From: Cryptomeria japonica
Taxonomy: Eukaryota > Streptophyta > Pinopsida > Cupressales > Cupressaceae
Direction: 5' to 3'
NCBI RefSeq assembly: GCF_030272615.1
Contig: NC_081409.1
Coordinates: 912,887,840 to 912,951,839, forward strand
Length of the DNA stretch: 64,000 bases
Shown here in pieces: positions 10,979 through 23,768 of this stretch. Below the pieces are notes generated by a model, which ran no database searches, was not told the DNA's origin, and saw only the letters and a program-made list of their open reading frames with translations. The translations under genes were made by a program, and so were the position numbers. The stretch's first letter is position 1; every line of letters starts with the position of its first letter.

Positions 10979-11160
10979 GGTCCCAATTGTACCATCTCAT
11001 ATTGAGGTGTTGTGTTGCTTGACAAATCCACATTTGGATCAAGTGATTGAGTCTGATATTGTTGCTTTTGCATTTTTTGTGTGTTATCCATTGGAAATGA
11101 CATAGTTTGATACGTTGGTTTGTGCAATTTGTTGGATTTAGACCTTGTTTCAACAGGCAT
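10979..11160 (-). pseudogene. Gy1 gag N-terminus, separated by Co1
   Basis: Begins at the ATG at 11160 (MPVETRSKSNKL) and runs into the Co1 target site. If Co1 and one GGTCC are left out, the frame continues without a shift at 4857 as GPPPYNEPIFV, so Co1 landed inside the gag coding sequence. Neighbouring residues are rich in Gln, Asn and Thr. No other domain can be recognised in this short piece. Confidence 0.75.
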
Positions 11161-12159
11161 GTCACTATGCAATGTTTTTGGGGTTTTTTATTTTAAGGAC
11201 GATGTATGCAACTAATGCAACCTAGGTGATTGACAATGCAACTAAATGTTTTTGGACCTAACTAAATGCAATTCTGGGATATGAGAGTGCAACCTATGTT
11301 TTTTTTTTGTTTTGAAGATTTGTACAAACTTTTGGAATACAAAGCTAAAGACCCAACCTTGGGAAATCGAAATGAAGTCAAGACCTTAAAAGGACAAGAG
11401 TACAAATGACAAAGTGATAATGTCTCACCTATATGCTTGGATACTAAGCTAGGTTTGACAAATGATATTGATGAAAGGATGAATTTTGGACAAGGTTTAG
11501 ACTTTTTGACAACTTAGGGTTTTATCTAAAGTATTGATTGTTGGAGTTGATATGACCTAATGATATAAGCTAGGGATATAATATGGACAAACTAAGGATA
11601 TGATATGATATGAAAATGATTCAAGGATATGATATGACCTAAGGACCAAGGGTATGAGTGCAAATGTATGACAATATCAACCTCAGGAAAGACCTAATGC
11701 AATAAAGATATATGCAAGGACCAGTGACTTTAGGAAGTGCAAAATGCAACCTAAGCCAAGACCTAGTTTTGGTATGATAATGGATGAAAATGAATGATAA
11801 TGACCTAGGAATATGACCTTAAACCTAACTACAAAATGAGGATGCTTACAATGAAACATTTGGACTGAAATGAAGGGTAATTACTATATGTCCTAGACCT
11901 AATTTTTAACTATGCAAAATCTTACCCTAAGTGACATGAATTTTGAGACAAGGATATCCAATGTTTTGACAAACCATGTTGATAAAATGTTCTCAATTTA
12001 GGCATCTAAAAATGGTCAACGCTTGCGGTGTCATACTTTAACATGTCTGTGTGACCTTGTTTTAGGGTTTTCACATCCTACTAACATTTCTTCTATGTTG
12101 CACAGATCTTTATTATTTGTCGATATTTTGTCATTCTTATGTGTTTCTTGCATTTGTCG

Positions 12160-12600
12160 TATTTTCAATTAGGTCTTGTCAACATTATCATTATCAATTG
12201 CGATCTTTGATCATTATCAATATTATCATGTCAATTGGACATTGTCAACCCTTCTCAATGTCGAATTAGGGTTTTATCCTAATCAATCATAAATTTATCA
12301 ATCTCTTATCAATTTGCGACCGATTTGTCATTAGTCTTTGGTCATTCGACCTTCATCAAGTCAACATTTTATCAATCTTTAATTGATTTGTCATCGATCT
12401 CAATCAATCATCATTTCTTGTCAATTTGGATCAATTAGTCATTGGTTTTCATCAATTGGCGTCTATCAATTTCATCCTTGTCAAGCTTGATCAATTTATC
12501 ATTGATCTTTATCAATCAACATCGACACTTTATCAATTATCCGATTTTCATCATTAATCATTGATCAAATCAACCCTATATTAATTATCTTTTGTCATGA
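12160..12600. repeat. Degenerate TCAATTTGTCAT-type repeats
   Basis: A run of loosely repeated phrases of the type 'TCAATTTRTCATTGATCT' and 'CATCAATCAACATC' with a period of roughly 60-70 bp. Too diverged for exact unit borders. Confidence 0.4.
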
Positions 12601-13075
12601 CCTATTTATCATCCTTGCATTTCTAATTCGTCTCCTAGGGTTCTGTGATTTAATCATTTAATCCTATTTGTCATTTTCCCTCTAGGTTAAATAATTTATT
12701 CATTTATCCTAAGTATTCTTGTCACAATTAAATATTTATTTAATTAGCTAATTAATTCCCCCTCTTTTGTGAATTTATTAATGAATGAAAACTTATTAAT
12801 TAATTCACCTAATTTACTAATTTCATAATTTCTAATTTCATCACTTTCTAATTTCCTAATTTATAATTCATAATTTCCACCTAATTTCCTATTTGCTAAA
12901 TCCTAATTTGCAACTCATTATCTCTCTCAAGTGGCTCCCATTTTTGTGCGTTAATTTGGAAGCATGTTTCCTTGTTCGTCATGAGTTTGTATATGGCATC
13001 TTATCCTAACATTAGATTTGATGGCTAGTCTTATCCTCTTGCATGGAAAGTGTGCAATGACATTTCTTTCTAAAT

Positions 13076-13219
13076 CCAATTTTTCCCATTTTTGAATCCA
13101 ATTGCATCTAATATCAATTTCTTGCTAATTGTTGTCCTCTTTCCAATCTGATTTTTCCCATTTTTGAATCTAATTGCATCTAATATCGATTTCTTTCTAA
13201 TTGTTGTCCTCTCTCCATT
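13076..13219. repeat. 72-bp tandem duplication
   Basis: The phrase from TTTTTCCCATTTTTGAATC to GTTGTCCTCT occurs at 13080 and again at 13152, period 72, with a few mismatches. Confidence 0.8.
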
Positions 13220-14716
13220 TTTTCTATAAATTGGATGCATTTATCATCAGAATCAAGCACATTTCTAGTAACCTTATGCTGTGATTTTCATATCTCATTA
13301 TCAACTTGCTTTTACTTGCATTTGCACTTGTAGGTGAGATCCACATCAAATTTGAAGGTGAAAGAAGAACAATGGAGGTCAATGAAGGGAGACATTTGTG
13401 ATGGTTTGCACTTTTATTTCAATGTCTTGTCTTTCATTCCTTTATTGATTGAATTAGGAGTTATTTTCATAAGCTTTTAGGTTTGTGGTTTCCTAATTGT
13501 ATGCTTTGAAGCCTTTGCCTATTTCCTACCGCACACTCAAATGTTTGATAAATACTTGGAATACCTTGGGACAAAATTTTGACCTTTGTTTGAACTTTCT
13601 TTGATATGAAACTTGTTGTGAACTTTGAAAACTTTGATTGGTTTTGATAACCAAGGTTGTTTATGACTGCTTTCAATGTGAATGTTTGTTGCTTTGAAAG
13701 ACTGTTGTTCGGTAATCTTGTTTTTGGAAAGTTTCTATGTTAACAAACAAGAAGACAAAATTGCAATTTTATTTTGAAAGAATGCACTCATGCGCATTCA
13801 ACAACAAACCCTATGGCAAGCCAACACAATACTTGTTGGGTTCCTACTTTAGATTACTCTGAGTCGTGCCTACTCATAGTAGATAGCCTAGGAACTTGGT
13901 AGCACTGGCTCCCTTCCATGACACTCACTTCTTCGAGCATACCGAGTTTTGAATTCTTTAGGTCATCACTTCCCAAGGAGCTGCTATCTCTACAATGAGT
14001 CGTGGAATTGTGGGACGGCTTCAAAGGTATGATCCCCTTCACCTACAAATAGAAGATTTTGGGTCTCTAAACACAAGGGGTTGTAGTCAAGGCATCCGTA
14101 CGAGTGGCCATAATCAACAACATTTTCCACTTCGTTAAAGGAGGCCTCCCAGCCTATAGAGGTTACACTCTATAGTTTTTTACATGCCACATGGGCACTG
14201 AGGGGGACATGACACTATTATGGAAGGGTATAACACTCGTCGCTTGCAACTTTCGTCACAAATGCATTTTTTTATAGTGGCTTGGAAGGGTTTGACTTCA
14301 ACTTGTTGCCACTTGGACTGTTCCCTCTCACCTAGCCTTATGGACTTCTCGAGAGGCAAGCCCTCTAAAGGTTAAAGCATGGTTAACATATAAAAGAAAA
14401 CATGACAAACACTAGTTCTTTAACCTTTAGAAATTGAAATGTGGTCTAAGCTACAAAACACAAACAAGTGTTTCAAATGTAATGCTTTGACAAGATCCTG
14501 CATCAAATAATTAGTAGTTCTCATTGTAGGTCTTCGATTAATGATGATAGCCTATACAAAATGTAAGTCTAGATTTAATCCCCAAAAATAAAAATAAAAA
14601 CAACCAAAAGAAAATACTACCATACAAGATATCAAACCAACAAACTAATTCACAATCTAACTAAATACCAAACACTAATCTAACAATACCAAACACTAAT
14701 TAGTAAGGAGAAGGAG

Positions 14717-15194
14717 GAAGATGGACCTTACATTATAATTTTGAAACCAAAACCAGTGAAACCAGAAGTTGGTGAAATGAATACTGCAGCACTAGTTCAA
14801 CCATAACAGGTAGATTTTGCAGAAGATGAAGAAAGTGAAAAAGAAGAAGAACCCGAAGACCATGATCATGCTATTCCAAGGTATGTTAGACTCGATCATA
14901 ATCCTAATCAGATTATTGGAGATAAAGATGCTGGTGTGTTAACCAGAAGAAGAATAAGAGATAATTCTTGTATGATCTCCACTATTGAACCTAGAACAAC
15001 AAAGGGAGATTTTGGAGATGATCACTGGATCAAGGCTATGGAAGAAGAACTTGACCAGATTGAGAAGAACAATACTTGGACCCTAGTACCCAAACTGGTG
15101 AACAAAATTGTGATATGTACTAAATGGGTATTCAGAAATAAACTGAATGAAGATGGAGTAGTAGTCAAAAATAAAGACAGACTGGTATGCAAAG
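14717..15194 (+). pseudogene. Co2 integrase-RT linker and RT N-terminus
   Basis: An acidic linker (EDEESEKEEEPED) is followed by IIGDKDAGVLTRRR and then the RT entry: DHWIKAMEEELDQIEKNNTW, KWVFRNKLNEDG, and RLVCK at the Gy2 insertion point. One TAA lies in the linker near 14806. The open frame past 15194 belongs to the Gy2 LTR and is not RT. The gene resumes at 24897 as GYAQEEGEDYGETFA, and the 5-bp CAAAG is duplicated at the break. Confidence 0.85.
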
Positions 15195-16315
15195 TGTGGT
15201 GTGTGAAAAGTGGACCTGTATCTGTATCTGCAATACACAACACTTTAATCAAGTCATTACATGCATGGTTAATCAGATATAATCAATGAATAAATAAACC
15301 ATAACAAATCGACCCATTGCCTTCTAAAAGATGCGAGTATAAGATTTCTCTCAGAGTATTTAGCAATACCAGTGACTAGACAACATCAAGATGAAGGATT
15401 TTATCTATATGAACATGATGAATGCTAGATGGATGCAATATTGATCTAACAAGATTTAAGCAATATTAAGTTAAATGATTTAATCAATATGAAATAATTA
15501 ATATGCAATATTCAATGAGTCTAGAGCAAAAATAGTATAATAACAATATATTCTCCAGCCTCCCTTTGAATGAGAGATGAGCCTGAATTTATAGAAAATT
15601 CAGAAAGAAACCAACGGTTGAGATCAAATGATGATGAGCGGTCAAGATTTTCCAAGAGGAATCACAATCCAGGTGAATTGATGTGATTGGATGCTTTTCT
15701 CAGTTTTAAAGGAAATTGAACTAAAATTAAGATTAAATCAAGAAAAAACTGATTTAAAGGAAATTGAACTAAAATTAAGATTAAATCAGAAAAAAAACTG
15801 ATTTATTCTCTATTTCATTCAATTTTAATATTTAATTGTTTTAATTCTTTTTTTTTTGAGATTATCTATCAATTTTTAAATTTTTTTTCAAGATTATCTC
15901 CAATTGATTTCTTTTCTCAAATTTTAATTCTTTTTTGTCAATTAATTCCTTTTTTGATTTATTTCCATTTTTGAAGATTTGTGCTCAATTGATTTAATTG
16001 ATTTAAATTAATTCCTCTTTCTTGATTTGTTTCCTTTTTTGAAGATTTATGGCAATTTGATTTATTTAATTAAATATGCTAGGATATTTAATTAAAATAA
16101 ATAAGATAATTGTTTAAAATGATTTACTTGGAATGATTAATTAATTAAATAAATATTTAATTAATATTGGTTGATTGATTTTGCCATGTGACATTTGATG
16201 ATTTTAGGAATTAATTGTGTGCTCAAGATTTATTTAATTGCCTTTGGTTAGGACCTTGGTGACGTTGTCGAGATTAGGGGCTTATGGTTTAGATGACCAT
16301 TTTTAGGGTATTACA
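15195..16315 (-). repeat. Gy2 3' LTR
   Basis: Starts TGTGGTGTG and ends GGGTATTACA on the plus strand; paired with 23769-24891. It contains a 48-bp tandem duplication (15708-15803) present in both LTRs, and a minus-strand TATA-like site CTATAAATT at about 15586-15594. Confidence 0.95.
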
Positions 16316-16328
16316 TTTGCCCCCCTTT
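16316..16328 (-). other. Gy2 polypurine tract
   Basis: Minus strand AAAGGGGGGCAAA directly before the 3' LTR. Confidence 0.88.
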
Positions 16329-16389
16329 GAATTAATGTGCGAGCAACGCGTTGTTTCAAACAAAATTTGATGTCTAGGAGATGTCAGTT

Positions 16390-16740
16390 CTGAACTTGAT
16401 TGATCACAAACTATATGAAAGAGGTGTTTAGTTTGATTCGAAGTGACAAAGCTGAATAAAGTCTGATTAACGTGATACCGTTCCGAAACTTGATTGAACT
16501 TGGGAATGATAGAAAACAAAAGATACCGAACTTGAACTTGATTGATCAAGAAGCAGATCTTACTGATCTAGAACTTGATTGAACTTAGATATAGTGAGTG
16601 ATGATAAAAATCGATCTTGAACTTGATTGATCAAGATACGATGAAGATAAACTGTTCAGCTTGATCAAGAAACAAATAAAACGTAACACCTGTTTAGATT
16701 TAGCATGATCAAAGATACTCTTTAAACCCTTGATTGAGTT
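16390..16740. repeat. Recurrent AACTTGATTGA phrase
   Basis: About six spaced copies, several containing the palindrome TTGATCAA. Irregular spacing. Confidence 0.55.
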
Positions 16741-18435
16741 TAAACAAATAACCAACTTGATGAAAAGCGATGAAACCGATTAACGTTAAGAGATTGATTC
16801 AGACGAAGACAAATATCAGCTTGATATGAAGCGATGAAATTGATATGCCCCTAGTGATTGAGGTCTTGTTTGATTGATTTTCTTTAGTTGAAAAAGATTT
16901 TTACTCGACTTTTGATGAAGATTTGAAAATTTCATCGACATTGAAGAATGTGAGGTCATAAGATAATGAGTATGCCCCCTCGGGAGTGAAATCGAAAGAT
17001 AGCGAGGGTTCATGATGATAGGCAATTTTTTAGTGATGATAAGTTGTTTGAGCACAAATTGATTCAGAGGAATTTTTGAAAATTTTGCGTTGATTGAGCG
17101 CAAAGTTGATTTGTAGAAATTAAATTGAGATTCATCGTTGATTTGCGAGAAATTGAGCACAATTAGAAGAGAGAATGAGCTTTTGATGAAAAGAGCGCTA
17201 AGTGGTCAAATTTTGAAATTGACTAGCAAAATGATCTCGATTTTCGATTTCGATCCCGAAAATGGACTCAGGACAGTTGATTTACAACCTCGTGATTTGA
17301 TTTCGTTGTACTTGTGTTGATTGGTTATGAGTTGTTGTTCTATATGCTTTATTCTATATGTATGCATTTCCTTTCAGTATAGATGAATGAATGTGAATGA
17401 GTACTGGTGCCTATTTTTCTTTCTTTTCATATGCAAATTAATGAATGTGAATGAGTAATGAGAATGAGTAATGCAATTTTTTTTTTCGTTTTTCTATGCA
17501 ATAAGATGAATGCAAATGAATGATAGTGAATGTATGAATCTATATAATATGCTTATGTATGTAGCTAAACATCTCAAAACACAAGTACTCGATCAGAGAA
17601 ATGATGAAAAGAGACCACTTAGCAAAGAAATGATGACGCTCCAACTCTCATTCAGCAAACAAAGAGGAAGCATTGTTACTATACCAAAATCACTCGAAAT
17701 GCATGAGATACAGAATGAAATGCAAGAATGATATGCAAAATGAGATGCAACCCTAAACCTAGTCACTGGACTTTGAAAAGCTTAATTGTCATCATTGAGC
17801 GTTTTACAATTTTAGCAGGCAGAATAGAGTTCATTTCTTTTCATGTTCAATATTAATTATCTTGTCCGCAATGACCCTTTTTTCTCATTCATATCTTTGG
17901 ATAGATTACGCATGGACGTGGATTGCACAATGAAGAAATTCCCTCAAAACAAACAAAGAAATGATGGGAACCTCCCTGTAGCATTCAAATAAGCGGAGTC
18001 GAGGTATGTGAGACGATTCCACCTTGATGTGAAGGCTCTTATCACAGACACCCAGCTAATTTAGATGTTTCTAGATCATTGGGATCATTCCTTCAAGCAG
18101 CAAACAAGAAAATATTATGCCCCCAATCCTTGCTCCTCTTAGTCAAGATAGACTTCCTTGAGTTACTCATAGGGATAATAATCGAAAACCAATATAAAAG
18201 ACAACACACAAATAAAATTTTCATGCATAGCTCAAACTGTTTAGTGATTTTTTTCCATTATGTTGTTTTGTTTGTTAACTCAGTGATAAAACTCTTCAAT
18301 AGTCAGGAGACAGGTGACTGACTCGGAGTGAACGACCAAGTTTCACTAACGCAAAGTTGACTTGGTTGATACTGCTTAGGACATGTAATGTGCTCTGTCG
18401 ATTAACCTAAGACTAGGACATTGATTGGTTTCAAG

Positions 18436-18572
18436 CCATGAGGGTTTTTTTAGGACTTTTTTTTATTTTTAGGATTTCTTCAGGACTTTTTATGATTTTT
18501 ATGATTTTGTTCAAGACATTTTCTGATTTTTATGATTTCTTCAGGACATTTTCTGATTTTTAGGATTTTTTA
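18436..18572. repeat. Short T-rich tandem repeat
   Basis: Units of roughly 40 bp reading like AGGACATTTTCTGATTTTTA, four or so copies with drift. Confidence 0.6.
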
Positions 18573-19427
18573 ATGTTTGCCCCTAGTGTCTAGCAAGGCG
18601 AAAGGGATTTTGAGTACATGAATGGATAAGCGAATGATGGTGGACGCTTTCAAGGACTATCTCACGACGTTAATCCAAGCACAGGGTCCATATATAGCAA
18701 TGTAAAGCAAAGATTTTAGTGATGTAAAGCAAGGATTTTAGCAATGTAAAGCAAGTATATAGCGTAACAAAGCCATATGGTCCAAAGAACTGGTCATGTC
18801 AAGAGGTTTGTGGAAAACATGTTTTTGCATCTTGTCCATAGTGTTGATCAAGATCAAGGAACAGATTTGGATAGGAGGCAAATATGATAAGCAAGATCAA
18901 AAGGGAGGTAATGACGGATGTGAGCAAGCAATGGAGAGGAGCTTAAGGGTCTAGATCAAGTGTAATAAATAGGACACATGAAGCCTGCAAGGATCCTTAA
19001 CCTTGTCAAGATCAAAGGTGGAAAAGGGATATGAATGTAGATAGAGCGAATGAGGGATAATGGAGGATGAAGGATAATAGATGGATGTACATGGATGGAA
19101 CTTGCCCCCAGTGTAAAGTTCAAAAGGATAATGGATTATGCATGACGCTTGTTTGCCAGGTTTTCATCATGGTACTTGCCCAAGGCACCACAAGAAGTGG
19201 TTTTCACACAAGGATGAATTCATTTCTCTTTACTTCTTTTTTTTCACTTTTTTTTCATCATTTTTTTCTATTGGAAGATAATGGAGGCATGAGAGGAGAT
19301 GGAAGAAGGACCCCAATATCTCGCTGCTTTGGATGGTACCTTTAGAATATGAGTTGCAATAGACCATGGCTATGAAGGTATGCTCAAAGATATTGGTAGG
19401 ATAATGAAATGAAACTAGGGAAAGGAC

Positions 19428-21725
19428 TTATGCAAAGGATTGGATAAGAGGGATGGAAGGGTGAAAAAGAGGTGTTGGATAATGGATGGGATGTTGGAAG
19501 AATTGTGTATCGATAGGTGGAAATGTTGGAAAGATCAACATTGGCACACACCTTGAGGGATGGTGGACATATGGAGGAGAAGTGAATCTTAGATTTTGAG
19601 ATTTGGATGGAGGAAAGGTTACATATTTTGGGGCATAAGAACCCAAAATGGATGAAGGAGGTGATGGAGGAATAGACTCGAAAGGTTTGGATGGAGGAAT
19701 AACAATTTTGGATGCCAATTTTGATTTTTCTTTAGACTGTTGTGCTTCAAGTAGCCGCTTAGGGATCCACATGGCTTTTGATTTTTGATTCTTTTGTAGT
19801 TCCTTGGAGCGCATTGCTTGTACAAGTGCCTTAGGAACCCATATAACTTTTGACTTTTCTTCTTTCTTTGTGGGCCTTTGTGGCATTTTGTACTTTTCTT
19901 TTTCTTTTTGGATCATATTTTTCTTTGTTTTGACATGTCGATTAGATGGGACATGTTGATCCTTGAATACATGTGGATTGCTTGACTTATAAATTTTATG
20001 CTTGGCATCCAAATTTCTTGGAGGGAGATGTGTGGATAGATAGGAATGATGTGGAGGTCTTTTAGATGGATGGAAGGTACTCGAAGATGTGTACCTTTGT
20101 TGATCCTGCATAAGGGATGGAGGGATATAGGGACCTAGAATGGATGGAAGCGATGAAGGAGAAGGCATGCATTTGGATTTAACTGGAGAAATGTAGGATT
20201 TATGAGAGATACCAACATCTTGAGAAATTTCCCTGAGGCCATGACCTTTAACATTTTCTTTAATAGCAGGGGGTTCTAATATACCTCGTTCATGAATGTC
20301 TAACCCTTTTCTTTGATAATGCATGCTTTGAAAGATCTTTTTAACAAAGGGTTTCTTCTTACTTTGGATGCTAGAGGCAAGTTCATTTTGAGGTGGAGGT
20401 GGAATGCAAGGAATGATAGGATCACGAAGTGAACATGAAGGATTATGACAAGGAGATGAAGGGATACTTTGATCTTGACATGGAATAGGATCATTGGATA
20501 GAGTAGGAAGGGTGTTTGACTCTTCATTTTGAATAGGACCATTTGAAAAGGTGGAAGAGGCATCATGCTCTTGCTTAGGAAGGATACTTTGTTCTTGAGA
20601 TGGAAGGGGATCATCTTGGAAGAAATGGAAAGGTATAATGGAATCATCATGGGATTCTAGTGAAATAGGATCTTTTTCAATCATTAGATGGGATTGAGGA
20701 GTTTTGGTGTCTTGATCTTGATTTATGGTAGGACTTATTTTTTTATTTTCCAGATTATCCTCTTGACATGGAGTCACTTCTAAGGAAGGGATAGGCTTTT
20801 TCATAGGCATAGGGGATTCTTGGAAGGTCTCCATATTTTGACATGATGGGGAAGCATTTTGAGTGGGACTCTCTAGAGTAGGTACGTTTGGAATTGAAGT
20901 GTATGATGGCATAGGATTTGGGATTTTTAAATCTTTAGAGGAACTTGTATCAATATTGGCATTAACTTGGATTTCCATAGGAGATAGCCCTTGAAGGTAA
21001 ACATGGGAAATTTCACTGTTTGAAGGAGATGGTATGGATTGTTGTTGAGACATTTTAGGAGATGAAGTCATCATGGAAGGGATGGAGGCCACATATGGAG
21101 CCTTGCTAGACATAGGTTCACGATTTTGATTATGCTTAGAAGTAGTTGCTTCTTTTTCTTTAGGTGAGTCATTAGGATCTTCAATTTCAATGACACCATT
21201 ATCAATGAGATCTTGAATCTTATGTTTTAATTCTATGCAATGTGAAGTCTTATGTTCATTTTGTCTATGATATGCACAATACTTACTCATAAATTCCCAT
21301 CCCCATGTGGTCTTTTTAGGCAATATGCTAAGATTGTTCTTAATAAGCTCTTCCAAAGCGGACTCAATAGATTGCCCCAAAGGTGTAAACTATCTATCTA
21401 GGGAATAGATGTCTTTTTGTCTTGGTGAAGGTGTCTTGTGAGCTTGTTTGAGATTTGGCTTTTGATTGTCAATCATTTGTTGGTATTTGCTTGACAAATC
21501 ACATAATCGTTTTAGCACTTCTTGAAGTTTCTCACACTTGATATCATACATTTGTTTTTCAAATGGAGTCATTGATCTATTTTGTTGGATTTCCATGTCA
21601 TATGTTTTTTTCTTTATATCTTGAAGCATTTGAGTGTAGGAAACCATGGGAATTGGAGCTAAGGTATCCAGGAGATTCTTACTTTTGTCAAAAAAATTAG
21701 AAGAGCTTTTGGCTTGAACAGGCAT
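19428..21725 (-). pseudogene. Gy2 gag-like protein with Pro/Ser-rich tail (one TAG)
   Basis: One frame of 766 codons from the ATG at 21725, broken only by a TAG at 21390-21392. The first 111 residues contain a Gln/Lys-rich, likely helical segment (FEKQMYDIKCEKLQEVLKRL). After the TAG comes FTPLGQSIESALEEL and then a zinc knuckle CAYHRQNEHKTSHC (CX2HX4HX4C) with IQDLIDNGVIEI, as in gypsy gags. The remaining ~550 residues are rich in Pro, Ser and Lys, with an internal repeat of the type KSKxxWxPKxL around the C-terminal third. No capsid domain, protease or RT follows. A packaging protein is the likely role; the long tail is unexplained. If the TAG is read through, the protein is otherwise intact. 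Confidence 0.75.
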
Positions 21726-23726
21726 TTTTAACCGACAGGACCGAGAGCGAGATGTGTTGCAGAAGTCAAAATCAAATTGTAGCTAGTAGTTCGTTTAACG
21801 TAGTGATTGAGAGAAGTAACTTAAGATCTGGTCCGGTTTCAGGAATGATCTATCCTGTGTAAGACGTTATCTAAGTTAACTTAGGTTTGATAAGATGTTG
21901 TTTGAACTAGCTGAGAGATGATTGACAAAATCATGCAACGCAATGGCATGGGTACACTATCAAGGTTGTTTATGTTCAAGAGGATGGTAACCAATTTTAG
22001 GCTTGCTGTAGACTGATCTGGGAAGCTTTGACTGTTTTGACTAACAAGATCAGGAATTCATATGACAGAGGATTGGACAGAGACGAGATTCTAACAGACA
22101 GAGTTTCAATGACTGACGACTACTAGTTTTTTATAAGGATTGATGTTTCAATGACTGACAGAGACCAGTTTGGACACAGACGAAGTTTATCACTAATTTT
22201 GTTTGTTGTTTTCTCCAGTTTTGGTATTCCAGTTTTAGTTTTAGGGATGAAAACATAGAAAACACGCAAGATATATAATAATTCAATCACAACACGCTAA
22301 CTCTATGGAAGTTGGCTTAGAGAAGAAAACCTTTGCTTGTTGACTTAGGTACACACCCAATAGCTAATCAGAATGCGGCCGCTGAGTCTCACCCAATGGA
22401 TTCTCAATGCTGTATTAGCCAACTCCAAACGCTAATGGGGGCACGATATGGCAAGTGTCTTGGGAGAGTTACTATCTCTCTTGCACAAAGATTATCAACC
22501 TTTCGGAGATGAATCGAGTAGCTTCTATCTTATGGTTCTTAGTCGGGAATTCCATTTGAAATTACCCCTTGAATTCACGCAAGCATGATTGAGGCCTATA
22601 GCCCAACAAGGTACCGAAACAAGATGTAGTCACATAAACCTGATTGAGACCACGAGGCCCTACAAAATGCTTGATATGAGATATCTCAAAGAGAAAACTC
22701 AAATAATCCCATCCTCTGAGATTTTAATCACCAGAGGCCTATTTATTATAGTGAGTTGGAATGCTCAGGTCCAGCTATACTCACTTGGGCCATTCTCATA
22801 GGGTGATTACTTTTTCCCACTGTGACAGGCCCGCTAAAGGTACACAAATCTCAAAACTTAGAAAAAAACTTCGTGGGTCTAGATTTCTGATTGTCTATAA
22901 AAGACAAGAGCATACTCTCCTACCTCTTAGATTTTTCTGAAAACACGAAAGACAGATTTTTTCTTTAACCAGATAGCAATTTAAGTGCCTAATAAAATAC
23001 TAAATGAATACACAATGTTTAGTCGATTCTCCTTAGGCAACCTGCAAAACCAATATGTCAGTAGTCATTTTCTTCTTGATTCTTTGGCAGGCATATGTTT
23101 GATTGATAGATTCTTTGACAAGCGTCCTACAAACATTAAAAGCCCAAAATTAGTTTCCAAAATAAAATTAAAAAATCATCAAAAGAAAATTCTATCATGT
23201 AAACTGTAAATTAGACTAATCTAACAAGAATTTCTATTTTATGACTATCCTAATTATGACAATTTTTGATAGTACTACACTCTGTCATTTATAACTTTTG
23301 AACCAGAAATAATTTGGACAATCTCTTCAGTGGAAATGTGGAAAACTTGGTTTTACAAAACATATTAAAATTTGGGTTAGATCCAACAGTTCAATAAAAA
23401 GTTATTCCCTCCGAACCGAGACCATTTTTGACTGTCACAAAAGAATAGGTAAAATGACAGTCTTGCACTCTATCATTCATAACTTTCAAACCCAAAATAT
23501 TTTGGAAAATCCGTTTGGTGATACTGTAGGCAACTTGATTTTACAAAACATGTCACAAATTGGTTAAGATCCAACGGTTCAATAAAAAGTTATGCTCTCC
23601 AAACCGAGACCACTTTTGACTATCATAGAAGAACAATAAAAAAGAAAGATTTTTATTTGCAAATTTAACACATGTTTATTAGTTATAAAAATCAAACATT
23701 AAATTTGTTCAAAAAACATTAGAAAT
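21726..23726 (-). other. Gy2 5' leader
   Basis: Two kilobases between PBS and the gag-like ORF, with no supported ORF. The PBS-proximal part contains a tandem duplication listed separately. Confidence 0.7.
23275..23645. repeat. 188-bp tandem duplication in the Gy2 leader
   Basis: Two units with period 188, each running from CACTCTRTCATTYATAACTT to GTTCAATAAAAAGTTAT and ACCGAGACCA. Roughly 80 percent alike by eye. Each unit carries the phrase GATCCAACRGTTCAATAAAA. Confidence 0.8.
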
Positions 23727-23763
23727 CTTGTAGTTGTGGGTTTGAGCCCCACGGTGGGCGCTA
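23727..23763 (-). other. Gy2 primer-binding site resembling the 3' half of tRNA-Lys
   Basis: On the plus strand this 37-bp stretch reads like the 3' end of plant tRNA-Lys (CUU), from the anticodon-arm 3' side through the T arm (GTGGGTTTGAGCCCCAC) and acceptor stem (GGTGGGCG) to a CTA in place of CCA. Compared with the tRNA as I remember it, 33 of 37 positions match and the four differences are G-to-A or C-to-T. Five bases separate it from the LTR. A usual PBS covers only about 12-18 bases. Confidence 0.8.
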
Positions 23764-23768
23764 GAAAA

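Larger units (their letters stand above)
11161..14700 (-). mobile_element. Probable Gy1 5' leader, possibly LTR remains
   Basis: 3.5 kb without a gene, upstream of the Gy1 gag start in element direction. I could not find a PBS or an LTR pair, so the outer limit is set only by the start of Co2 coding sequence near 14717. Parts at 13850-14060 and 14560-14690 look loosely like the leader of Gy2 (22300-22640 and 23100-23230), which supports a shared leader type. Ordinary AT-rich DNA is the alternative. Confidence 0.35.
16329..19427 (-). other. Gy2 long 3' non-coding region
   Basis: Three kilobases between the ORF stop and the PPT with no supported gene; the place where pol would lie in a complete element. 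At 16390-16740 the phrase AACTTGATTGA, often followed by TCAAGA, recurs about six times. At 18420-18570 there is a degenerate tandem of TTTTTATGATTTCTTCAGGAC-like units. I see no RT or integrase remnant. Confidence 0.65.

Noticed and set aside
12160..12600. CRISPR-like or satellite array
   Set aside because: The repeats are irregular and degenerate, with no fixed unit and spacer; eukaryotic context.
15195..15289. Extension of the RT ORF past 15194
   Set aside because: Bases after 15194 are Gy2 LTR; the true continuation of RT is at 24897.
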